26,132 nucleotides of DNA from CAJPST01 sp041795785 (GTDB taxonomy: Bacteria > Pseudomonadota > Gammaproteobacteria > Enterobacterales > Pasteurellaceae), in NCBI GenBank assembly GCA_041795785.1, contig JBHBXR010000195.1, forward strand, positions 1 through 26,132, given 5' to 3'. Below are positions 14,820 to 22,842 of the stretch, in pieces. Within the stretch, counting starts at the first letter, position 1. Each line of letters begins with the position of its first letter. Made by a program: the position numbers and the translations under genes. The notes under the pieces are model-generated. The model ran no database searches. It saw nothing but the letters and a program-made list of their open reading frames with translations, and was not told where the DNA came from.

Positions 14820-16547
14820 CTAATTTAATGCTTTTTCCACTAAAAAATCAGCAACTAATTTTTCAATTTCTGCTGCTGTCGGCTGCTGTAACGCTTTATC
14901 AGCCAATGCTTTTGCATCTTGATAATTAACGTTGCGGATCAACTTTTTAATACGCGGTACGGAAATCGCACTCATACTGAACTCATCCAATCCCATACCC
15001 AACAATAAAATCGTTGCTTTTTCATCACCTGCCAATTCGCCGCACATTCCCGTCCATTTTCCTTCCCCATGAGAAGCGTCAATCACTTGTTTGATCAAAT
15101 TCAATACGGACGGCGACATCGGATTATAGAGATGAGAAATCAATTCGTTACCACGGTCCACTGCTAACGTATATTGCGTTAAGTCGTTAGTACCGATACT
15201 GAAGAAGTCCACTTCTTTTGCCAAGAATTTCGCATTCACCGCCGCGGAAGGGGTTTCCACCATCACACCGATTTGGATATTTTCATCAAACGCTTTGCCT
15301 TCGTTGCGCAGCTCCTGTTTCAATTTGTTCATGACGGATTTCAACTCGCGAATTTCTTCTACAGAAACGATCATCGGGAACATTACCGCCAGTTTACCGA
15401 ACGCCGAAGCGCGTAACACCGCTCTTAACTGCGCATGTAAAATTTCACGACGATCCAATGCAATACGGATTGCACGCCATCCTAAGAACGGATTCATTTC
15501 TTTCGGTAAATTTAAATACGGAAGTTCTTTGTCGCCGCCAATGTCCATGGTACGTAATACAACAATACGACCGTTCATTGCCTCAACCACTTCTTTGTAA
15601 GCGATGAATTGCTCTTCTTCGGTCGGTAATTGATCACGATCCATAAACAAGAATTCGGTACGGTATAAACCGACGCCTTCCGCACCGTTACGATCCGCGC
15701 CTTCGCAATCACGAATAGTACCGATATTCGCCACCACATCCACGCGGTGTCCGTCCAAGGTTAATGCCGGTAAGTCTTTTAATTTGGCAAGCTCGGCTTT
15801 TTCTTCCGCCAACTGCGCTTCCAATTTTTTCAAACGGGAGATTTCTTCTTGCGTCGGGTTTACATACACCGCGTTATTCACCGCGTCCAAAATCAAATAA
15901 TCACCTGTTTTCACCACTTCGGTAACATTGTTTGTGCCGACAATCGCAGGCAATTCCAAGGAACGCGCCATAATTGAAGTATGTGAAGTTCTGCCGCCGA
16001 TATCGGTAATAAAGCCTAATACTTTATCAAGGTTTAATTGAGCCGTTTCGGACGGTGTCAAATCATAAGCAACTAAAATCGCTTCCTCATTAATTTCTCC
16101 CAAATCAACAATTTTCATGCCTAGAATATTTTTAATTAAGCGATTGCCGATATCGCGAATATCACCGGCACGTTCTTTCAGGTATTCGTCATCAATTTCA
16201 GACAACATTTCTACTTGCTGATCGATAATTTTGCTGGCAGCAACACCCGCATTCACTTTATGCGAACGTAAATAATCAATTATTTCTTCTTCCAGTTCTT
16301 CATCTTCCAGAATCATCAAGTGCCCTTCAAAGATTGCCGCCTTTTCTTCACCCAATGATTTAAATGCGCGATCTTTAATGGCCGTCAACTGTTCTACTGC
16401 TGCCGCACGTCCGTTATAAAAACGGGCGACTTCAGCTTCTACTTGGTCTTCCGTAATTTTTTGTGGATCAAGAATGATTTTTTCTTCTTTGAGAACCAAT
16501 GCGTTACCGAAAACGATACCTGGTGAGGCGGGGATTCCTGAAATCAT
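14820..16547 (-). CDS. ptsI: PTS enzyme I, phosphoenolpyruvate-protein phosphotransferase
   Basis: 575 residues, the standard length. It takes phosphate from phosphoenolpyruvate and passes it to HPr, the entry step of the sugar phosphotransferase system. The N-terminal MISGIPASPGIVFGNAL is typical. The phosphohistidine motif GGRTSHTSIMARSLE holds His189, exactly as in E. coli. The PEP-binding barrel shows GLYRTEFLFMDR, DIGGDKELPYLNLPKEMNPFLGWRA, SIGTNDLTQYTLAVDRGN and the catalytic cysteine in MCGELAGD. It sits between ptsH and crr. The 108-base gap after ptsH contains a large terminator-like hairpin, so ptsI may be made at a lower level than HPr. GGAAGG lies shortly before the ATG. Confidence 0.98.
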   Translation of the reverse strand: MISGIPASPGIVFGNALVLKEEKIILDPQKITEDQVEAEVARFYNGRAAAVEQLTAIKDRAFKSLGEEKAAIFEGHLMILEDEELEEEIIDYLRSHKVNAGVAASKIIDQQVEMLSEIDDEYLKERAGDIRDIGNRLIKNILGMKIVDLGEINEEAILVAYDLTPSETAQLNLDKVLGFITDIGGRTSHTSIMARSLELPAIVGTNNVTEVVKTGDYLILDAVNNAVYVNPTQEEISRLKKLEAQLAEEKAELAKLKDLPALTLDGHRVDVVANIGTIRDCEGADRNGAEGVGLYRTEFLFMDRDQLPTEEEQFIAYKEVVEAMNGRIVVLRTMDIGGDKELPYLNLPKEMNPFLGWRAIRIALDRREILHAQLRAVLRASAFGKLAVMFPMIVSVEEIRELKSVMNKLKQELRNEGKAFDENIQIGVMVETPSAAVNAKFLAKEVDFFSIGTNDLTQYTLAVDRGNELISHLYNPMSPSVLNLIKQVIDASHGEGKWTGMCGELAGDEKATILLLGMGLDEFSMSAISVPRIKKLIRNVNYQDAKALADKALQQPTAAEIEKLVADFLVEKALN

Positions 16548-16588
16548 ATGTAACCTTCCGAAATAAATTAATTAACTAATATCGATAC

Positions 16589-16648
16589 AAAAAATAGCCA
16601 CAAAACCCCATTTTTATCTGTAGTAATAAAAACTGATTTTATGGCTAT
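16589..16648 (-). terminator. Attenuator hairpin between ptsH and ptsI
   Basis: On the - strand a 12-bp stem (ATAGCCATAAAA with TTTTGTGGCTAT, one wobble) encloses a second 7-bp stem (TTTTTAT with ATAAAAA) and is followed directly by six T residues. It begins 7 bases after the ptsH stop and ends about 40 bases before ptsI. Partial termination would favour HPr over enzyme I. Confidence 0.75.
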
Positions 16649-16655
16649 CCGGAAA

Positions 16656-16913
16656 TTATTCTAACGTTGGAATTAACGCAACTAAGTGTTCAACAGCTTG
16701 TTGTTCGTCTTCACCTTCGGCAGAAATGGTAATCACTGTTCCTTGCGTCAATCCTAATGTTTGTAATTTAAACAAACTTTTCGCGCTGGCACTTTTACCG
16801 CCGGAAGTGACCGTTACTTCAGATGCAAATGCTTTTGCCTCTTTTACAAATTGCGCTGCCGGGCGTGTGTGTAAACCATTTGCTGCTGTGATTTCAACGT
16901 CTTTTGAATACAT
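16656..16913 (-). CDS. ptsH: Phosphocarrier protein HPr
   Basis: 85 residues, the normal HPr size. It relays phosphate from enzyme I to enzymes IIA. The active-site motif ANGLHTRPA places the phosphorylated histidine at position 15, and the SAKSLFKLQTLGL helix places Ser46 where HPr kinase acts in Gram-positive species. Enteric-type bacteria use only His15. The sequence starts MYSKDVEITA after GAGGACA. It is the first gene of the pts operon. Upstream are a CRP-like site, a promoter candidate and a palindrome; a strong hairpin terminator follows the stop. Identification is secure. Confidence 0.98.
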   Translation of the reverse strand: MYSKDVEITAANGLHTRPAAQFVKEAKAFASEVTVTSGGKSASAKSLFKLQTLGLTQGTVITISAEGEDEQQAVEHLVALIPTLE

Positions 16914-16990
16914 AGTTGTGTCCTCTAAAGTAAAGTTAAATATTAAAGTTTTTAGCTTGCAAAAACGTATTTGCTATGCAGGCAGTTTAT

Positions 16991-17010
16991 ATTTATTTTA
17001 TAAAATAAAT
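16991..17010. repeat. Perfect 20-bp AT palindrome upstream of ptsH
   Basis: ATTTATTTTATAAAATAAAT is fully self-complementary with no spacer. It lies just downstream of the candidate ptsH -10 element (17020-17025), where an operator or leader hairpin would sit. Its pure A/T content makes a chance origin possible. Confidence 0.6.
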
Positions 17011-17019
17011 CTACCCGCT

Positions 17020-17047
17020 AGTATCAACATTCTATCCTATTAATCAA
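17020..17047 (-). promoter_or_regulatory. Candidate ptsH promoter
   Basis: On the - strand TTGATT (17042-17047), a 16-base spacer and GATACT (17020-17025). The CRP-like site at 17065-17080 would then be centred about 60 bases before the start point, the classic class I position. An alternative -10 is TAGAAT at 17029-17034. Confidence 0.45.
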
Positions 17048-17064
17048 GGTCAATCGCACAAAAA

Positions 17065-17080
17065 TTTGAACTAGGTCACA
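17065..17080. promoter_or_regulatory. CRP binding site of the pts operon
   Basis: On the - strand TGTGA-CCTAGT-TCAAA has a perfect left half and a good right half of TGTGA-N6-TCACA, with flanking A/T. CRP control of ptsHI-crr is established in E. coli, and IIA-Glc encoded in this operon itself activates cAMP synthesis. Confidence 0.6.
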
Positions 17081-17142
17081 AAAAGCGTAAAAAAAGCATA
17101 AATTTCATACAAAGTCCGACCACCTTACAGCCTTAAATTCTC

Positions 17143-18333
17143 CTAGTTCAGCCGTTCAAAACCTGCTTTCAAATCGGCAATTAATTCATCAACGCTCTCA
17201 AAACCGATATGCACTCGGATTAATGTGCCGCTTAATTTACGTTCGATATTCGGACGAATGGCGGCAATTTCTTCCGGTTGATTGGATAAAATCAGCGATT
17301 CAAATCCGCCCCAAGAATATGCCATCGTAAACAATTCAAAATGATCCATAAAATCAGCCAATTGCTCTTTTGTCAGCTTTTGTTTTAACTCGAAAGAAAA
17401 CAAACCGCTCGAACCGCTGAAATCACGTTTGAAAAATTCGTGCCCCGGACAACTCGGCAATGCAGGATGATAGACCGCTTTCACTTGCGGTTGTTGCGCA
17501 AGCCATTGCGCGACTTTAATGCTGCTTTCTTCATGTTGTTTTAAGCGTACCGCTAACGTACGAATGCCACGGGCTGTCGTATAAGCGCTGTCCGCATCAA
17601 CCATTTGCCCCATCAAATAAGAATTTTCCCGCAGCTGATCCCAACAACGGGCGTTTGCTACCGCAGTGCCGATCATCACGTCGGAATGTCCGACCAAATA
17701 TTTGGTTCCCGCCTGAATGGAAATATCGATATCCTGTTGTAGCGCTTTAAATAAAACGCCAGCCCCCCAAGTATTATCAATCATGATCACGATGTCCGGT
17801 TTTACCTTGCGTACAGCTTTAACTATAGCGGGAATATCCGGTACTTCCATGGTGAGCGAGCTCGGGCTTTCCAAAAATAATATTTTGCTGTTTTCCTGCA
17901 CCAGTTCGGCAATACGTTCGCCTGACATCGGATCGTAGAAAGTCGTTTCCACACCCATTCGTTTTAAAATATGGTTGCAAAAATCCTGAGTCGGCTCATA
18001 AGCGGCGCCCGTCATTAAAATATGATCACCGCTCTGCACAAAAGCCAAAATGCTGTTGGAAACCGCCGCCGCACCGCAAGGATACAAATAACAACCGACA
18101 CCGCCTTCCATTTCGCACATTAAATCCTGCAGCGCAAAATGTGTGAGTGTACCGCGACGACCGTAGAATAACGCGCCTTTGGCACGATTGATTGTCGCTT
18201 GTTTTTTATCCGCCACGCTATCAAAAACCAAAGAGGATGCCCGTTGTATCACCGGGTTGACACTGCCTTGCGTAACTCTTTTATTGCGTCCGGAATGAAC
18301 CAATGCCGTTGATAATGAATATGTTTTTTTCAT
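17143..18333 (-). CDS. metC: Cystathionine beta-lyase
   Basis: 396 residues, a PLP enzyme that cleaves cystathionine to homocysteine, pyruvate and ammonia in methionine synthesis. It begins MKKTYSLSTALVHSGR. Visible family residues: YGRRGT (Tyr57, Arg59, phosphate binding from the partner subunit), MIDNTWG (Asp186, pyridine nitrogen) and IQAGTKYLVGHSD with the Schiff-base Lys211. The WGGFESL and LIRVHIGFESVDEL segments close the fold. The IQAGTKYLVGHSD and TWGAGVLFKAL wording fits MetC rather than MetB. The ATG lies 12 bases after the bioB stop with GGAG between, so it is surely co-transcribed as the last gene of the thiBPQ-bioB run. No clear terminator follows the stop codon. Confidence 0.93.
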   Translation of the reverse strand: MKKTYSLSTALVHSGRNKRVTQGSVNPVIQRASSLVFDSVADKKQATINRAKGALFYGRRGTLTHFALQDLMCEMEGGVGCYLYPCGAAAVSNSILAFVQSGDHILMTGAAYEPTQDFCNHILKRMGVETTFYDPMSGERIAELVQENSKILFLESPSSLTMEVPDIPAIVKAVRKVKPDIVIMIDNTWGAGVLFKALQQDIDISIQAGTKYLVGHSDVMIGTAVANARCWDQLRENSYLMGQMVDADSAYTTARGIRTLAVRLKQHEESSIKVAQWLAQQPQVKAVYHPALPSCPGHEFFKRDFSGSSGLFSFELKQKLTKEQLADFMDHFELFTMAYSWGGFESLILSNQPEEIAAIRPNIERKLSGTLIRVHIGFESVDELIADLKAGFERLN

Positions 18334-18345
18334 ACCGACTCCAAT

Positions 18346-19362
18346 TTAGTTATCCGCAGGAACATAGCGGTTTTGCTCGTTTTCAGGCTCTAAATCCAAT
18401 TTTGCCATTAGCAGCTGATCACCGTCCTCCTCCGGATTACCCGTAACCAATAACTTATCGCCGTAGAAAATCGAATTGGCGCCTGCCATAAAGCACATAG
18501 CCTGCATTTCTTCCGACATTCCCTGCCGTCCTGCGGATAATCGCACATAACTACGCGGCATCGTAATACGAGCCACCGCAATCGTGCGCACAAATTCCGT
18601 CCAGTCCAATTCCATCGCATCAGCCAACGGCGTGCCTTCCACTTTCACCAACTGATTAATCGGTACCGACTCGGGTTGCGGATCCAAATTTGCCAAGCTG
18701 GCAATCAAACCTGCCCGTTCCTTACGGTTTTCATTCATTCCGATAATTCCGCCGCAACAAACTTTTAAACCCGCTTTACGCACTTTACCCAACGTATTTA
18801 AACGATCATCAAACTGACGCGTACCGATAATATGATGATAATGTTCGGGAGCAGTATCCAAATTATGATTGTAATAATCCAATCCCGCCTCTTTCAGATC
18901 TTCCGCCATCCCGTCCTGCAACAAGCCGAAAGTCCCGCAAGTTTCCAACCCTAATTCTTTCACCGCTTTAATAATTGCCGTGACTTTCTCGATGTCTTTC
19001 GGTTTCGGTCCGCGCCAAGCGGCTCCCATACAAAAACGACTGGCACCGCGCGCTTTAGCGATTTTTGCTTTTTCGACAATTTCATCGATTTCCAATAACT
19101 TCTGATTCTGCACACCGGTTTGATAACGTGACGATTGCGGACAATAATGGCAATCCTCCGGACAACCGCCGGTTTTAATCGACATTAACGTGGAAAGCTG
19201 AATCGCCTGCGGGTTGAAATGTTCACGGTGAACTTGCGCCGCTTTATACACCAATTCCAAAAACGGGGTTTCAAAAAGCGCCTCCACCTTGCACACCGAC
19301 CAATATTCCACGCTCGGATGCGGGGTCAGCGAACGAATCTGTAAGGGTACTGCTGTCGTCAT
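18346..19362 (-). CDS. bioB: Biotin synthase
   Basis: 338 residues from the ATG at 19362, which has AAAAAGGAAA upstream; an earlier ATG at 19446 would translate through an uptake signal and abut thiQ, so it is rejected. A radical-SAM enzyme that inserts sulfur into dethiobiotin. The [4Fe-4S] motif CPEDCHYC gives Cys67, Cys71 and Cys74. The [2Fe-2S] ligands are Cys111, Cys142, Cys202 and Arg274, all offset by 14 from E. coli BioB, so the enzyme is complete. It follows thiQ after 84 bases, as I recall in H. influenzae, and precedes metC by 12 bases. I see no obvious BirA operator; the nearest upstream control is the TPP riboswitch. Confidence 0.96.
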   Translation of the reverse strand: MTTAVPLQIRSLTPHPSVEYWSVCKVEALFETPFLELVYKAAQVHREHFNPQAIQLSTLMSIKTGGCPEDCHYCPQSSRYQTGVQNQKLLEIDEIVEKAKIAKARGASRFCMGAAWRGPKPKDIEKVTAIIKAVKELGLETCGTFGLLQDGMAEDLKEAGLDYYNHNLDTAPEHYHHIIGTRQFDDRLNTLGKVRKAGLKVCCGGIIGMNENRKERAGLIASLANLDPQPESVPINQLVKVEGTPLADAMELDWTEFVRTIAVARITMPRSYVRLSAGRQGMSEEMQAMCFMAGANSIFYGDKLLVTGNPEEDGDQLLMAKLDLEPENEQNRYVPADN

Positions 19363-19446
19363 AGTAAATTTCCTTTTTAACGGCTTATGCCGAATTCCTG
19401 TATCAAAATAAATAAAAGTGCGGTCGATTTTCAGCGCGTTTTGCAT

Positions 19447-20085
19447 TTATGCGTTCGGCACAATCCTGCCTTGTTCCACCGTTAAAATACGATCAATATA
19501 TCCCCGCAATTCATCGGGTTGATGGGTGACGATTAAAACGGTTAATGTTTTCTCGGTACCGAGTTTCTGCAACAGTTGCAACATTTCCGCACGCAACGGC
19601 GGATCCAACGCGGAGAAAGGTTCGTCTAACAATAAAATCGGTTTATCGCGCAACAAGCAACGCGCCAACGCCACCCGCTGCTTCTGCCCGCCGGAAAGTT
19701 GCGTCGGCAAGCGGGTTAAAAATTCCCGTAAACCGACCGCACTTGCCGCCTGCTCTACCTGTCGGCATTGTTGAGGGTCTAATTTTAAATTCGCTTTCAG
19801 CCCCAACGCAATATTTTGTTGTACGGTCAGGTGCATAAATAGATTGTTTTCCTGAAAAAGCATCGAAACCGGACGTAAGTGCGGTGGACTTTTACTGTGA
19901 TTTTCGCCGTTCAGCCAAATTTCTCCGCTGTCGGCATATTCAAACCCGGCGATTAAATTCAGCAACGTACTTTTCCCCGCACCACTGGCACCGATAACGG
20001 CGACTTTTTCGCCGCGATTAATGCGCAAATCAAAATACATCGGCATTGCTTGATAATTAAACGTCACTTTATTCAATCTGATCAT
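19447..20085 (-). CDS. thiQ: Thiamine ABC transporter ATP-binding protein
   Basis: 212 residues, a compact ABC ATPase that powers thiamine/TPP import through ThiP. Walker A GASGAGKST (32-40), the Q-loop SMLFQENNLF, signature LSGGQKQR (130-137), Walker B ILLLDEPFSALD (150-161) and the switch histidine in VLIVTHQPDE are all present. The start overlaps the end of thiP by 17 bases, as expected for a coupled thiBPQ operon. The MIRLNKVTFNYQAMPMYFDL opening matches ThiQ rather than a generic amino-acid transporter. Two uptake signals lie within the gene (19736-19744, 19877-19885). Confidence 0.95.
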   Translation of the reverse strand: MIRLNKVTFNYQAMPMYFDLRINRGEKVAVIGASGAGKSTLLNLIAGFEYADSGEIWLNGENHSKSPPHLRPVSMLFQENNLFMHLTVQQNIALGLKANLKLDPQQCRQVEQAASAVGLREFLTRLPTQLSGGQKQRVALARCLLRDKPILLLDEPFSALDPPLRAEMLQLLQKLGTEKTLTVLIVTHQPDELRGYIDRILTVEQGRIVPNA

Positions 20086-21688
20086 CTTGCATCCTTTTAT
20101 TTCGTTCCGCCAACCAAAACAACATTAAACAAACCGATAACAAAATCAATGCGGTTACCGCAGCCTGTTCACCGCGATAACTGCCCAGTTGTTGATAAAG
20201 CAAATGCGGTAGCGAAGTAAACTGCTGATTGCCGAACAACGCAATCGCCGTGAAATCCCCCAATGACAACGCGCAAGCCAATGCAAAAGCATACTTTAAC
20301 GGTTGCGCCAACTGATGCCATTCGATGAAACGAAAACGTCGCCAACCTGAAATGCCTAGCGACTGACAGAGTTTTTCATAATAAATCATATTGTTATTCA
20401 TCGGGTAAGCCAAAATCCGTAACACAAAAGGCATCGCCGCCAACGCGTTACAACACAGCACGATAATAAACAAATGAACGCGGTGAAAATCCGTTTGTTG
20501 CAATAATAAAAACAGCCCTATCGCCAAAATCAAGGTGGGCACGGCCAGAATAATCATGCTCAAATTAATCAAAGCGGAAGCCAAATGGAGATGATATAAC
20601 CAATGCAAACGTCTTGTCAGTAATAAAACCGCCGTCGACATCAACAGCGACAATAGAGCGGATAACGGTGCAATGCTGAAGGAATAAGCCATCGCCCGCC
20701 ATAGTTGCGGACTTTGCCACAGACTGAACAACGCATCGGATAATAATGCGGAAACTACAATATTTATCAACGGCAATAAAATAAACAAGCTGAATACAAT
20801 GATAACGAAAACTTGCCAAATTCTGACCGCACTTTTTTGTTCCGCCAGCCAAATCCGGCGACTGTGAACCGGCGTTTCGGCGGGTTTGCCGAACAAATGA
20901 CTGAGAGCAAATAAAACAAAGCATAAAACAAACTGTAATAACGCAAACAACGCCGCTTTGGATAAATCGAAATCAAAGATAACCGCTTGATAAATCGCCA
21001 CTTCCAATGTGGTATATTTCGGCCCACCGCCCAGTGTCAGCACAATGGTAAAACTGGTAAAACAGAGCATAAAGATCAGTGCGAATACGGATAATATTTG
21101 CTGACGCAAATAAGACAGCTCAATCAAACGGATAAACTGCCAACCGCGAATATTCAACTGAGCGGCGAGTTGATGTTGCTGCGGAGGGATCGCTTGCAGA
21201 CTTTGCAGAAAAAAGCGGGCGGCAAGGGGAATATTAAAAAACAAATGGGCGATCAAAATACCGCTTAAACCGTAAATATTGGGGTGCCAATCCAAATTAA
21301 ACCAAGCGCTTAATTTCGCCAACCAACCGGAAGAACCGTAAATACCGATTAAACCGAAAACCGCAACCAGTACGGGCAATACAAAGGTGAGGGAAAAAAT
21401 TTTCAGCAACAAGGCCTTGCCGTAAAAAGACTGATAAAACAACGCGCGGGCGAATATGACTCCGAGAAGCACGGATAAAAATGCCGATAGGGCTGCCTGC
21501 CAAAAGCTAAACCAAATCAGATGACGTAAATAACCGTCTTGCCACAACTGCTGCCACGAATAGCTTTCACCGGCGGAGAAAACCGCCCGTAACGCGGCAA
21601 AATAAAGGGTTATCAGCAATAAAATCACCGCAACGCCACCCGCATAATGCCGTGGGCGGAATTGCGGTGTTGTAAACAATTTGAACAT
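20069..21688 (-). CDS. thiP: Thiamine ABC transporter permease
   Basis: 539 residues from ATG 21688 (MFKLFTTPQFRPRHYAGG), close to the E. coli ThiP length. The earlier ATG at 21724 lies inside thiB and is rejected. The chosen ATG overlaps the thiB stop by one base (TAATG), which implies translational coupling and explains the poor ribosome-binding site. About 12 helices form two homologous permease halves, each with an EAA-type cytoplasmic loop (AAQLNIRGWQFIRLIELSY in the first, CQSLGISGWRRFRFIEW in the second). The fused two-domain architecture is that of ThiP and Fbp-type permeases. It forms the inner-membrane pore for thiamine with ThiQ and ThiB. Confidence 0.94.
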   Translation of the reverse strand: MFKLFTTPQFRPRHYAGGVAVILLLITLYFAALRAVFSAGESYSWQQLWQDGYLRHLIWFSFWQAALSAFLSVLLGVIFARALFYQSFYGKALLLKIFSLTFVLPVLVAVFGLIGIYGSSGWLAKLSAWFNLDWHPNIYGLSGILIAHLFFNIPLAARFFLQSLQAIPPQQHQLAAQLNIRGWQFIRLIELSYLRQQILSVFALIFMLCFTSFTIVLTLGGGPKYTTLEVAIYQAVIFDFDLSKAALFALLQFVLCFVLFALSHLFGKPAETPVHSRRIWLAEQKSAVRIWQVFVIIVFSLFILLPLINIVVSALLSDALFSLWQSPQLWRAMAYSFSIAPLSALLSLLMSTAVLLLTRRLHWLYHLHLASALINLSMIILAVPTLILAIGLFLLLQQTDFHRVHLFIIVLCCNALAAMPFVLRILAYPMNNNMIYYEKLCQSLGISGWRRFRFIEWHQLAQPLKYAFALACALSLGDFTAIALFGNQQFTSLPHLLYQQLGSYRGEQAAVTALILLSVCLMLFWLAERNKRMQDDQIE

Positions 21689-22689
21689 TATTTGCTTAAT
21701 GTGGTTTGCCAAACATCGATCCATTGTTTGAGCCGTTCACCGCTCAGCTCAGACGTATCAATGGTTTTAGTCTTCAGCTGTTTGGCTTTCAGCGCATCAA
21801 AGTGCGGTTCGATTTGAGCCGAAACAACCGATAACATCACGTTTTTCGGTACGATAACTTGTTGCGCTTCAGTGCTGATTAAAAATTGCAGAAACTGATC
21901 GGCACAGACATTATTCCTTCCGCCGATTTTCGCCGCCGTTTCAATTTGCAACAGGACGCCTTCGCTAAATTCCGCGGCGGCATATTGTTCTTTTTGTTCG
22001 TTCAACAGATGATAGATCGGCGATGTGTTGTGGCTGAACACTAAATCCGCTTCACCTTTCAGAAATGCGCCGTAACTTTCCGTCCAGCCTTTGCCGACCG
22101 TCACCGTATGCTTGGCAAGTTGCTGCCAAGCCTGCGCGACCTGCTCCTGCGGATAAACCGAGTTCACCCATACGATCAACCCGCGACCGACGCTACTAGT
22201 ACGCGGATCCTGATAAATCACTTTCAAATCCTGACGTTCGATCAGTTCTTTTAAACTGCGCGGCGGATTTTGCAATTTGGTTTTATCGTAAACAAACGCG
22301 TATTGCCCGAAATCATAAGGCAAAAAAGTTTGGTTTTTCCATTCGACGGGCAATGAAAGTGCGGTCAGATTTACCTGATTTTTAGCAAATAAACCGCTTT
22401 TCTCCGCTGCTTCCAGCTGATGATTATCCAATCCCACCACTACGTCCGCTTTGGTTTTGGTCCCCTCCAAACGAAGGCGGTTCAGCATTGTGGTGCGACT
22501 GTCAAAAGGCACATAGTTGATTTGACATTGCGGATGCGCTTTTTCAAACAGGGCTTTAACTTCCGCCCCCGGCCCCCATTCGGCGGAAAAAAACTCTTCC
22601 GCATAAACATTAAGCGGCGTCGGATTGGCAAGAGTAACGGTGGAAGCGGAAAGTGCGGTCAGAAATAACAGAGTTTTCGATTTAGACAT
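21688..22689 (-). CDS. thiB: Periplasmic thiamine-binding protein
   Basis: 333 residues with a signal peptide (MSKSKTLLFLTALSASTVTLA, cleavage before NPTPLNVY). The mature part is a periplasmic binding protein of the ThiB/TbpA type: LNVYAEEFFSAEWGPG, VVGLDNHQLEAAEKSGLF, PYDFGQYAFVYDKTKL, DPRTSSVGRGLIVWV and KGWTESYGAFLKGEADLVFSHNTSP. It binds thiamine, TMP and TPP and delivers them to ThiPQ. An uptake signal is built into the signal-peptide codons (22651-22659). It is the first gene after the TPP riboswitch. Its AAAGGA ribosome-binding site, 6 bases before the ATG, is buried in a hairpin. Confidence 0.95.
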   Translation of the reverse strand: MSKSKTLLFLTALSASTVTLANPTPLNVYAEEFFSAEWGPGAEVKALFEKAHPQCQINYVPFDSRTTMLNRLRLEGTKTKADVVVGLDNHQLEAAEKSGLFAKNQVNLTALSLPVEWKNQTFLPYDFGQYAFVYDKTKLQNPPRSLKELIERQDLKVIYQDPRTSSVGRGLIVWVNSVYPQEQVAQAWQQLAKHTVTVGKGWTESYGAFLKGEADLVFSHNTSPIYHLLNEQKEQYAAAEFSEGVLLQIETAAKIGGRNNVCADQFLQFLISTEAQQVIVPKNVMLSVVSAQIEPHFDALKAKQLKTKTIDTSELSGERLKQWIDVWQTTLSK

Positions 22690-22717
22690 AAAAAATCCTT
22701 TAATTGAAATTAAAGGA
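22690..22717 (-). promoter_or_regulatory. SD-masking, terminator-like hairpin before thiB (riboswitch expression platform)
   Basis: On the - strand TCCTTTAAT pairs perfectly with ATTAAAGGA (9 bp, 4-base loop, 22696-22717). The right arm contains the thiB ribosome-binding site AAAGGA, and six T residues lie between the stem and the ATG. It could block translation and also end transcription. Confidence 0.75.
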
Positions 22718-22746
22718 ATTCAAGTGCGGTCAAATTTTTTGACGTT

Positions 22747-22835
22747 TTCTCAAATCCCTACGCAGATATTAATCAGTTCAGGTTCTACGGGTTTCTCTCA
22801 GCTTTTATCGGTATCAAAAAGCACCCCGTTGAGAA
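22747..22835 (-). ncRNA. TPP riboswitch (THI element)
   Basis: On the - strand the conserved TPP aptamer blocks appear in order: P1 5' strand TTCTCAA, CGGGGTGC, the CTGAGA core, ACCCGT, the GAACCTGAACTGATTAAT block, CTGCGTAGGGA, and the P1 3' strand TTGAGAA (7-bp perfect closing helix, 22829-22835 with 22747-22753). It binds thiamine pyrophosphate and shuts down downstream genes. It ends 57 bases before the thiB ATG and so controls the thiamine uptake operon, as the thiB (tbpA) leader does in enteric bacteria. Confidence 0.95.
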
Positions 22836-22842
22836 CGGTTTA

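Noticed and set aside
19363..19446. 28-residue N-terminal extension of BioB from an ATG at 19446
   Set aside because: It would read through an uptake signal and directly abut the thiQ stop; the ATG at 19362 has AAAAAGGAAA upstream and a normal BioB start.
19363..19446. BirA operator before bioB
   Set aside because: I saw no convincing long biotin-operator palindrome; only a short CGGC/GCCG hairpin and an uptake signal.
21689..21724. 12-residue extension of ThiP inside thiB
   Set aside because: The ATG at 21688 overlaps the thiB stop as TAATG and gives the usual ThiP length.
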